A model generated the notes under the pieces. The model saw nothing but the letters and a program-made list of their open reading frames with translations, ran no database searches and was not told the origin of the DNA. Below are positions 1 through 7,700 of a stretch of 12,543 nt of DNA, piece after piece. Origin of the DNA: an uncultured Clostridia bacterium (GTDB lineage: Bacteria; Bacillota; Clostridia; TANB77; UBA1234); the NCBI GenBank assembly GCA_947624765.1, contig CANQLS010000023.1, positions 1 through 12,543 on the forward strand, read 5' to 3'. Position numbers and translations under genes: made by a program. The stretch's first letter is position 1, and the number at the start of each line of letters is the position of its first letter.

Positions 1-1
1 A

Positions 2-1024
2 GGAGGTGCCGCATTTGCAGGATTAGGAGCCGCAGGTTCTGCATTAGGTAAAGGAATCAGCTGCGCATCTAAATTAGGAACTATAATAAAGGGTACTGCG
101 GCTGTGTCAAAAGTATTGAGCCTAGGAATGGCTGGATTTGATATGATTTCGCTAGCAGATATGGCTATTGACAACAAAAATAATCCTATTGCTGAATTAA
201 ATAAAAAACTACATTCAAATAAGGCGTATAATATATTCCAGACTAGCGTGTCGGCGTTGGCAGTGTTTACTGGCGGAATGACAACGACGATGAAATGTTT
301 TGTGGCAGGCACTTTGGTATTAACTGCAGCAGGGTTAAAGAAAATAGAAGATGTTAGAATAGGCGATATGGTGCTTGCAACAAATCCCGAAATAATGACA
401 AGTGGACTTAAGCCTGTCCTTGATACTTTTGTAAGAAAAACAAGTGATTTAATTCATGTTTTTCTTGAAGACGAAGAAATAATCACTACAATAGATCATC
501 CATTTTGGGTTAATGGAAAAGGTTTTGTTCCTGCAATGAATCTTGTGATAGGTAGTGAATTAGTAAACGATAACGGCGATATTGTTTGTGTTGATAATCT
601 GCTTAGAGAAACAGACAATAATGGTGCAGAGGTATATAACTTTAAAGTAGATGAGTATCATACATATTATGTAGGAGATATGCATATTCTTGTTCATAAT
701 GCAGGAGATGCATATAGTCGTCCTTCGGGATTTAGAAAAGGTGTAAGAGATAAAGCATGGGAGGAGGCTGAAAAAGCATCTCCAGATGGTATAGTTTACG
801 ATCCTAAAACAGGACGACCAATGAGTAAAGATGAACCATGGGATATGGGACATAAGCCTGGGTATGAGTTTAGAAAACATAGAGCAAGTGCACAGGAAAG
901 AGGGATTACTAGGAAACAGTTTCTCGATGAACATAATAATCCTTCACATTATAGACCAGAATTGCCGTCATCGAATAGGAGTCACACATGCGAAGATTTA
1001 ACAGATTTATATCTAGGATCATGA
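2..1024 (+). CDS. C-terminal part of polymorphic toxin: Hint domain plus GH-E nuclease tip (5' partial)
   Basis: The reading frame is open from the window edge (340 codons visible), so the N-terminus, which would carry the export or delivery domains, is missing. A small-residue, Gly/Ala-rich segment comes first. A Hint autoprocessing domain then runs from the Cys codon at 296-298 (CFVAGTLVLT) through the TxxH-like TTIDHPFW (His at 497-499) to the terminal VHN at 692-700, with YHTYYVGD just before the end. Such pre-toxin Hint domains are known to release the toxin tip by self-cleavage. The last ~107 residues match the HNH/Endonuclease VII GH-E family: DMGHKPGYEF (Gly-His 848-853, Glu 866-868) and ELPSSNRSH near the C-terminus, so the predicted activity is nuclease. 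The end looks complete, with TGA at 1022-1024. A GTG at 104 would give a shorter ORF but is internal. Whether the missing part is Rhs, LXG or another type cannot be told. Confidence 0.85.
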   Translation, partial: GGAAFAGLGAAGSALGKGISCASKLGTIIKGTAAVSKVLSLGMAGFDMISLADMAIDNKNNPIAELNKKLHSNKAYNIFQTSVSALAVFTGGMTTTMKCFVAGTLVLTAAGLKKIEDVRIGDMVLATNPEIMTSGLKPVLDTFVRKTSDLIHVFLEDEEIITTIDHPFWVNGKGFVPAMNLVIGSELVNDNGDIVCVDNLLRETDNNGAEVYNFKVDEYHTYYVGDMHILVHNAGDAYSRPSGFRKGVRDKAWEEAEKASPDGIVYDPKTGRPMSKDEPWDMGHKPGYEFRKHRASAQERGITRKQFLDEHNNPSHYRPELPSSNRSHTCEDLTDLYLGS

Positions 1025-1058
1025 TTATATTATAAAAAGTAAAAAGGAGAAAGGAAAT

Positions 1059-1628
1059 ATGCAACAAAAAAAATATATTTTTCAAATTCTTCATAAAGAA
1101 ATAAAACTTGCGCCCAAAGTGTTAGCTTTTGCAGATGACACAAATGAAAACAGTATTGATATTTATATTGGAGAAGATAGGCCAGATATAGGGCTTAACA
1201 CATACTCTACTATTGGACTATCAAAGTTTCCAATTGATTTGGTTTGTAGTGACGGAAGAGAAATTAGAGTAGAATATATTGGAATGTGTAATAGTGACTT
1301 CAGTGAATTTCCTAATATTATTGCATCGTGTGCATTTAATATTATTAAAGATAATTACACATGTAAGCCGGGAATGGTGGCGATTGATGCTATCGCGGAT
1401 TATTGTGATGAACTAGAAATGAAGCATATTTATTATACTATTCCAATATTCTGGGAGAAACTACAAGGAATAGAATATGAAAATGTAATTATTAATTGGT
1501 TATATATGGTTCCAATTTCTGACAAAGAATTAGAATACATTGAAGAGTTTGGTGATGAAAAATTCGAAGAACTATTAGAAGAAAAAAATGTCGATGTGTT
1601 TGATATATATAGAAAATCAATAATATAG
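1059..1628 (+). CDS. SUFU-family (suppressor of fused) immunity protein
   Basis: This 189-residue, acidic, apparently cytoplasmic protein has no signal peptide or membrane helix. The segments YSTIGLS (49-55), VEYIG (71-75), VPISDKELEYIEEFG (151-165) and DVFDIYRKSI (179-188) fit the bacterial suppressor-of-fused domain, in which a YxTxGLS strand and a late PIxxxE...G segment before a C-terminal D..R are typical. The SUFU fold is an established immunity family for polymorphic nuclease toxins. The gene starts 34 bases after the toxin stop and has a strong AAGGAG-type site at 1044-1050, so the two are almost certainly co-transcribed. The inferred role is to bind and neutralise the GH-E nuclease tip in the producing cell and its kin. 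The family call rests on motif recall, not on a profile search. Confidence 0.75.
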   Translation: MQQKKYIFQILHKEIKLAPKVLAFADDTNENSIDIYIGEDRPDIGLNTYSTIGLSKFPIDLVCSDGREIRVEYIGMCNSDFSEFPNIIASCAFNIIKDNYTCKPGMVAIDAIADYCDELEMKHIYYTIPIFWEKLQGIEYENVIINWLYMVPISDKELEYIEEFGDEKFEELLEEKNVDVFDIYRKSII

Positions 1629-1644
1629 GAATTGAGAAGGGAAA

Positions 1645-1822
1645 TATAGAATCATAAACGAGCAATTAGAAACATTAATCGCCAATTCAAGATTGGCATT
1701 TGTACAAGGAAAATACTAGGAAGCATTTGATATAGCAAAAGAAGCTATCAAGGTCAAATGTTCAAAATCTAATAGACAAAGGAATACTAGTTTTGGTTGA
1801 TACTATCGAATTGAGTAAATAG
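1645..1822 (+). pseudogene. Broken small TPR-like helical gene
   Basis: In frame 1 from about 1645 the translation begins RIINEQLETLIANSRLAF and continues VQGKY, then hits TAG at 1717-1719, then EAFDIAKEAIKV. The A..AF..GkY.EAf.iA.eAi pattern resembles one tetratricopeptide-like helix pair. Coding sense then moves to the next frame near 1757 (NVQNLIDKGILVLVDTIELS) and ends at TAG 1820-1822. A GAGAAGGG site at about 1634-1641 sits in front, but the expected ATG reads AT-AGA, consistent with loss of one G. One lost start, one stop and one frameshift indicate a dead gene. I do not recognise the parent family. Its position right behind an immunity gene suggests a former accessory or immunity gene. 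Confidence 0.5.
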
Positions 1823-1831
1823 GAGGTTAGT

Positions 1832-2207
1832 ATGAATTTTGATAATGGAGAAATAATTATTAATAAAGAAAAAATTTTTAGAGGATATACCTTTGAAATA
1901 TTAAAAAAAACCCTTTTTTGATGACCAAGATGAATCAAATATTATAATTTAAACGATAAATATGTAATTGATTCGAATAAATATTTGGTTAGTTTTTTGC
2001 TTGAGAACAATTATTTGCATATTATTTCTTTGTTATGTGTTGATATAGATATTTCTTTTGAAGAAGAAGTGAAAAGAATTGCATGATGGGATACTTCATA
2101 AACTGGGATTAGAAGAATATGCAGTTTTTGATTGGGGAGAAATAGAATCAACTTATGATCCAAAGGGAAATGTTAGTCACATTCATATAATGTATAAAAT
2201 ATCATAA
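1832..2207 (+). pseudogene. Broken orphan immunity-like gene with three frameshifts
   Basis: A perfect AGGAGG (1821-1826) precedes ATG at 1832. The protein starts MNFDNGEIIINKEKIFRGYT, then shifts frame in an A8 run (1903-1910). It continues KPFFDDQDESNIII, shifts again near 1950, continues NDKYVIDSNKYLVSFLLENN with later LCVDIDISFEEEVKR, and shifts a third time near 2081. It ends HDGILHKLGLEEYAVFDWGE through STYDPKGNVSHIHIMYKIS with TAA at 2205-2207. Joined, this is a continuous protein of about 125 residues. The closing F.WG.I.S.YDPKG..S.I.I.Y pattern is the kind seen in small immunity proteins of Firmicutes toxin loci, but I cannot name the family. Each lesion is a one-base change, so decay looks recent. 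Confidence 0.65.
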
Positions 2208-2398
2208 TAAGTATTTGATACGTTGTGGGAAAAATAAAAAAATTGGTGTTCTTTATAGTAGTGATAATGAAAGATTCTGTTTGATAAAGGATGAAAGTGG
2301 TTTACTATTCTGAGAGAGGATACAAAACTATAAATGAATATGTTAATATTAATATGGAATATGTATTCAAACTTGGAATTAATAGTTTTAAAGCGTAA
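2203..2398 (+). pseudogene. Broken gene fragment, third in the row
   Basis: Frame 1 from about 2203 reads NKYLIRCGKNKKIGVLYSSD and then NERFCLIKDESGLLF before TGA at 2311-2313. The next frame continues ERGYKTINEYVNINMEYVF and KLGINSFKA and ends at TAA 2396-2398. Joined by a one-base shift this gives about 65 residues of plausible globular protein with no start codon of its own, so it is the 3' end of a gene whose 5' part is lost, or it was once fused to the preceding fragment. I do not recognise the family. By position it is probably another decayed immunity gene. Support comes only from the continuity of protein-like sequence across the shift. Confidence 0.4.
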
Positions 2399-2432
2399 AG
2401 ATTTACAATTTTTTTAGATATAAAACAGAAGA

Positions 2433-2438
2433 TATAAT
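2433..2438 (+). promoter_or_regulatory. Candidate -10 box upstream of the kinase gene
   Basis: A perfect TATAAT lies 26 bases before the kinase ATG. The region 16-17 bases upstream is only T-rich (TTTTTA at 2411-2416), so the -35 match is poor. A promoter here would let the kinase operon be transcribed apart from the toxin locus, with a leader of about 20 bases. The sequence is AT-rich, so chance occurrence is possible. Confidence 0.35.
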
Positions 2439-2464
2439 TAAAGAGCGAGGTAACTAAAAATAAG

Positions 2465-4408
2465 ATGAATACAAATGAAATGATAGGTTCAGACTTTATA
2501 TACCAGATTGATAGTTCATATGGATTAAGTCAAGATGGATATATTGCTACAGGTACTGAAAGTATTGTTTATAAAGGATTAAAAATCTCAAAGGATAGAA
2601 AAATCACATTATCTTGTGTATTAAAATTCAAATATAAGCATGTAAGAATGAGTACAAAAGACAATGAAGAACAAGGTATTGATGTACTTAAGCGCTTTAA
2701 AGAAAATGATTTAAAGATATTTGATAAACTACAAAATTGTCGTTCGGTTGTAAGAATATACGATGTAATTGAGGATTTAGGTGACTTTTCTGTCTTGGAT
2801 AAGCATATTCCAAAAGGTGGAAAACCATTGCTTATTGATAGAGAAAAATTCTTTTGTGTTGTTGAGGAATTTGTAGATGGATGGTCATTAGAAGAATATT
2901 GTAGAGATGTGTATTGGAAATTAACAGATACAAAAGAGCTTCAATATGGCTTAAAAGAAAAAGTTAGTTTTCATGAGTTTAATTCTGAACTACAGAAAAG
3001 CAAACTTGAAAGTTATAAAAAGGATTATAAAAGTATAATTCGCTATCAAAATGAGATTTATAATTTTATGATTAATTTATGTGACATTATGGAATATGTT
3101 ACAGAAAAAAACAGAATATTACATCTTGACATTAAGCCTGATAATATAATGGTTACTCGTTATGGAAAAGAACTAATACTTATTGATTTTGGTAGATCTG
3201 GAACGTTGAATGAAAATGATTATATTGAAAATCAACTTGCTGGAGCAGATTATAATACAGAAGAACGTATCGAAAGAATGTTTCAGTATGGAACACTTGG
3301 ATATGCTGCACCAGAAAATTATGTTGAGGCTATTAATGGTTCGAAATATCCATTAGATAAAAACAAAGTCGAGCTTGGAAAAATGACTATAGAAAGTGAT
3401 ATTTTTTCTTTTGGAGCAACGTTCTGGGAGTGCCTTAACATTTTTGAACTGTATACAAATAGTAGGGAATTTGCGAAAGATAAGGGCGAAGGGGGTTCTT
3501 ATGATTATTATAGAAAATACGTTATGAATAACGAGGCCTATTGTGATAGAGATCTTTCACTAACTTCCCCTCATTACCATCTTGAGTTGGAAAAAATAAT
3601 AAGGAAATGTACCAGATTGCGAGATGAAAATTATCGTAATCCGGATAATGATAGATATTATCACTCTTATAAGCAGTTAAGAGAAGACATAGAGTATGCA
3701 AGAGATTCTTCACCTACTATTGTAAAGACAGAGAACACAAAGGTTCGTAATACATTCGGCATAGTGGGAACTGTTTTAGGATTTATTGTTATATTAATAG
3801 TGTTGCAAGGTGGACTTAGATTATCATTAAATTACTTGTCTCAAAAAAAATGGGACAGTATTATTGAATCATATAACAGTACTCAAATCGAAAGGTTAGG
3901 ATCTGTTTCTGAAGACCTAATTGAAGCTGCTAGAACTCAGAACGAAAGTAAGGTTTACGAAGATACATACAAATTCCTATTAGATAATGATAACCTGATT
4001 GATTCCGCAGAAGGAAATGTATTGATAAATTTATTAGATAAAATGGATGATTCAATTGATATTTCCGGTTATATAGATGATATTATCATAAATGCTGATG
4101 ATAGAAGATATGGTGAAATAATTAAAAATATGGTGAAATTAAAGGAACCAGATAATTCATTAGGATATGATATTTCAAAGGTAATCTATGACATTGAGAT
4201 TAAAGGTTATAATTCCAATAATGAAAAAAATATTATTTCCGGTTATAATATTTTGGTTAAAAATAAGGATAGTAAAGAATTTCATTCAATTATTGTAAGA
4301 TTAAAAAATACATTAAATCACGATGAGGCAATTAATATAATAAGTAGCAATTCAGAAAAGACTAGAAGTGAAATACTAGAATTTTTTGATCAAATTGAAA
4401 TGAGGTGA
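2465..4408 (+). CDS. Transmembrane Ser/Thr protein kinase with extracellular helical C-terminus
   Basis: This 647-residue kinase has a Gly-rich loop ATGTESIVYKG (28-38), probable catalytic Lys54 (VLKFK), hinge VVEEFVDG (132-139), catalytic loop HLDIKPDN (220-227, Asp222, Asn227), DFG at 241-243, APE at 282-284 and SDIFSFG (311-317). All key catalytic residues are present, so it should be active. The Arg of HRD is replaced by Leu, making it a non-RD kinase. An insertion of roughly 60 residues lies between hinge and catalytic loop (about 145-205). One membrane helix (about 431-453) follows. The remaining ~190 residues, predicted helical and acidic, would be outside the cell. There are no PASTA repeats, unlike PknB/PrkC. 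N-terminal kinase, one helix and helical ectodomain resemble the layout of EssB/YukC, whose kinase fold is inactive. The gene lies 4 bases before the next gene. The ATG is kept as start, although GCGAGG at 2445-2450 lies rather far upstream (14 bases). Confidence 0.88.
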   Translation: MNTNEMIGSDFIYQIDSSYGLSQDGYIATGTESIVYKGLKISKDRKITLSCVLKFKYKHVRMSTKDNEEQGIDVLKRFKENDLKIFDKLQNCRSVVRIYDVIEDLGDFSVLDKHIPKGGKPLLIDREKFFCVVEEFVDGWSLEEYCRDVYWKLTDTKELQYGLKEKVSFHEFNSELQKSKLESYKKDYKSIIRYQNEIYNFMINLCDIMEYVTEKNRILHLDIKPDNIMVTRYGKELILIDFGRSGTLNENDYIENQLAGADYNTEERIERMFQYGTLGYAAPENYVEAINGSKYPLDKNKVELGKMTIESDIFSFGATFWECLNIFELYTNSREFAKDKGEGGSYDYYRKYVMNNEAYCDRDLSLTSPHYHLELEKIIRKCTRLRDENYRNPDNDRYYHSYKQLREDIEYARDSSPTIVKTENTKVRNTFGIVGTVLGFIVILIVLQGGLRLSLNYLSQKKWDSIIESYNSTQIERLGSVSEDLIEAARTQNESKVYEDTYKFLLDNDNLIDSAEGNVLINLLDKMDDSIDISGYIDDIIINADDRRYGEIIKNMVKLKEPDNSLGYDISKVIYDIEIKGYNSNNEKNIISGYNILVKNKDSKEFHSIIVRLKNTLNHDEAINIISSNSEKTRSEILEFFDQIEMR

Positions 4409-4412
4409 GCAA

Positions 4413-4778
4413 ATGAACGGTATTAAGAAATTAATTAAAAAAATATGGAATGATGAAACAAAAAAAATTGCCGTTTATGCTTGGAAGCCGGCATATCTAA
4501 CAGTTATCTATGGAATGATCATAATAATACTGTTAGTATTAGGAATAGTAATCACAGGTAACTTTGAAAATTTTATTGTGTCAACAGATATCAAATATAA
4601 TTCACCAATGATAAAGTGGATGATGTTTATTTTTATTATTACTGTGGTAATTTCATTTATATATGGGGTAAGTTTATGCTTGTACAAATATAAAAGACCT
4701 GGTAAAAAAATAAGAAATGGGAAATATGTAGAGGGAAATTCATATAAAGCACTTTCTCATACATTTAATAATAAATAA
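4413..4778 (+). CDS. Small two-helix membrane protein of unknown function
   Basis: This 121-residue basic protein is unfamiliar to me. A cationic N-terminus (KKLIKKIWNDETKK) is followed by a hydrophobic helix at about 28-49 and a second at about 68-90. A short loop (about 50-67) separates them and a basic tail (YKYKRPGKKIRNGK) follows. By the positive-inside rule both ends are cytoplasmic. The start lies 4 bases after the kinase stop, and its ribosome binding site (GAGGTGAG, 4402-4409) is inside the end of the kinase gene, which points to translational coupling and a shared job. It could be an adaptor, stabiliser or kinase substrate at the membrane. It is followed after 20 bases by the giant surface protein. 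Confidence 0.75.
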   Translation: MNGIKKLIKKIWNDETKKIAVYAWKPAYLTVIYGMIIIILLVLGIVITGNFENFIVSTDIKYNSPMIKWMMFIFIITVVISFIYGVSLCLYKYKRPGKKIRNGKYVEGNSYKALSHTFNNK

Positions 4779-4798
4779 AAACGAAAGAGGAGAGAATT

Positions 4799-7700
4799 AT
4801 GAAAAGATTAGAAAACAAATTGTCATTGTTACTAGTATTGATTCTTGTTATCAATTTTTGTAATACTTTTTGCATATTAGAAGCAAAAGCTGAAGATACT
4901 TCTAGTTTAACAATTGACGGAGTAACTTTGGATACGGGTAATGCGGCTGATATATCTAAGGAACGCATTTTGACTTCTAAAGAATTGGGTGTTTCAGTCA
5001 ATACGAGTAGTTCTAGTGGAGATGTACAAACATTTACACTATATAGAAAAAATGGAGAAGAAAAAGAAGCAATAAAAAGTATTGATGTAATTCCAAATGA
5101 TAGATGGGGAGTGTATGTGGCTGAAACTAACTTGAATATAGAAGTATCAAGCAATCTTTATTCGGTTGGCGAATATTGCGTTGGAGTAAAAAGCAATTCA
5201 CATACAACAGAAGTGATTCAAGACATAGAGGCATCTTTAGAGGAAAATAGTATTACATATGGTGTAAAAAAAATAGAAATAGATTCGATTACTCCTATTA
5301 AAGAAAGTGGCAAAGTATTAGTTAATACTTGGAAAGATGGAAACATTGAATATGCAAGAACAAATGTAACAGCAGAATTTAAAGATGAAAATACTGGAAT
5401 TAAAAAAATCGAATATAAAGTAGATAATGGTAAAGAAATTGAGTATCCATTAAATGGGAATAATAGTCATAAACCCCAAAATAAGGAAGAATTTGAGAAA
5501 AGCATTGATGGAAAAGCCCACACAGTAGATTTTATTATCACTGACAATGCAGGAAATGAATATAAATGCTCGACTAGGGACTTCGAGACAAAATATGGCG
5601 ATAACGTAGGCCCAAGTATCAATAGTGTATCGTTCGAACCATATGTTGCTCCAACAGCTAATTCAACAACTGCAAAATCAGAGACATTTGAAGAAATATC
5701 AACAATCTTATATAACAAAATTTGTATTGTGAGAAAGGCATTTACAGTTAAAGTAAAGGCTATAGATGTTGCACAGCCCGGTGCTGAAGTAGCAGGTATG
5801 AGTACTGACGACGATGCAGTGGCATTATATGATGGAGACAAATTTATTGCCAATATGACTTTGAAAGATGGTTATTATGTGTATACGGTAAACGATAGTA
5901 TTAGTGCAGATGTATTAACTGTTCGTGCAAAGGATAAAAATGGATATGAAGCAACAAAGAAAATATCTGATATCGATAATAGTAAAAAAGATAGCTATTA
6001 TATGGAAAAAGTAGAACCATCAGCAAAACCTGACTATAAGAATGCAGTAAACAGTAATGGGCAATATTGGTTTAACAATAATGGTGGCAATTTTATTATT
6101 GAAGTTGAAGACAAAGATAGTGGAATAAATACAATAACAATTAAGGATACAGTTGAAGAAATAACAAGTGTTTATTCGCAAGAGTCTTTTAGTACACAGG
6201 AAAAAAACAGTAACATTTCAATCGATACAAGTAAATTAGAAAATGGAAAACACACTATTAAAGCAGTTATAACAGATAATTGCGGCAACATATATGAAGA
6301 AGGATATATAATTTATGTTGACCATAGTGTACCAAGTATTTCATATAAAGTTAATTCACCAAAAGCTATTTTAATCGATAATAAAGATTGGTATGATATT
6401 GATGACGAATTAGAAATTACAGCAACCGTAACAAAGTCAATATCAGACATTGCAGATGTTAGTTTTAAAATAAATGAACATGAATATAATTATGATGAAA
6501 CTATAAATGATATAAATGATACACTTACAGTTTCTCTCAAGATTCCAGTAAAGGATTATTTACAAAGTAATGAAAATGAAATTAGAATAGTGGGATATGT
6601 TGAAGGAAAATCAGGAAATAATAACAATTCTCAAGATATATATACATGCTTTATAGATAAAGAAAATCCAGAGATAAAAAGTATCTCAATTAATAAAGGG
6701 GAAGCTACATTATTTGAATCATCATTAAATTTGCTTTATACAGGTATTTATTCGAATACATCTGTAAAATTTAAGGTCGAAGCTAGTGATGTAGAGGGTG
6801 ATAGTGGAATCGATTATGTAGAATTTGTATATTATAAAAATGATACTAAAATTGTTCGCAAATTATTAAAAACAGAAAGCGAATATGAATGTATTTTGCC
6901 GTTCCCAGTTGATTCTGATGTTTTTAATTGTGAATTTGAAATAGTAGCATATGATAAATATGGAAAGAATAGTAAATATTCACCAACTATTAAGGACGGT
7001 GATGGAAATAGTACTGATAATTATTTTATTATGCAGGAAAATATAATTCCTGAAATTGATATTAACTTACCTAAGAGTGACGGAAGAGAAAGAGCAGATA
7101 ATCAGGTATGGTATCATAAAAATAAAGATATTTCAGTTAAATTTCAGGATATGCAATCTGGAATTAGATATGTAAAAATCTTTGTTAATGATGTTGAAAT
7201 TAAAGAGGATGTAAATGGAAAGAAGATAATAGATATTGAAACATCTAAGAATTTGAACAAAAACGAAACGTCTTTGATATACAACTTTACAACAGATTAT
7301 ATTATAGATAAAGTTGGTGAGGCAGAAGACGGAAATTACAAAATCAAAATTGAAATTTCAGATAATGCGGGAAATATTCAAGTTAATAATAAAAAAGAGT
7401 TTAACATAGATGAAACAAAACCAAATGTTGATAAAGTCACTTTTTCAAAAAAATCAGCAGATGATATTTTATCAACAGACGATTTTGTGACAGGATTGAA
7501 ATATGGATTTTATTTTAATAGTACATTTTATTTGAAAATAGATACGTCTGACGAAAAACCATCGTCTGGGTTAGACAGAATTGATTACAAATTGGTATCG
7601 TATAATAACGGTAAAAAAGAAAAAACTGATGAAAAAACAGCAGTTATTATAAATGGTGTGGCTCGGATTGACGTTCCAAAAGACTTTAAAGGACAGATAT

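Noticed and set aside
104..106. GTG as start of a 306-residue protein
   Set aside because: The frame is open upstream to the window edge, with protein-like Gly/Ala-rich sequence and no ribosome binding site, so this is an internal codon of a larger toxin.
1681..1697. GCCAAT/ATTGGC inverted repeat as a regulatory hairpin
   Set aside because: It sits inside the decayed coding sequence, encodes part of ANSRLAF, and has no U-tract, so it is probably incidental.
4765..5154. Minus-strand ORF overlapping the start of the giant gene
   Set aside because: It is antisense to the well-supported signal peptide and ribosome binding site of the + strand gene, with low-complexity Ser/Leu-rich composition typical of a shadow frame. 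The same applies to the other minus-strand frames inside the giant gene and the toxin.
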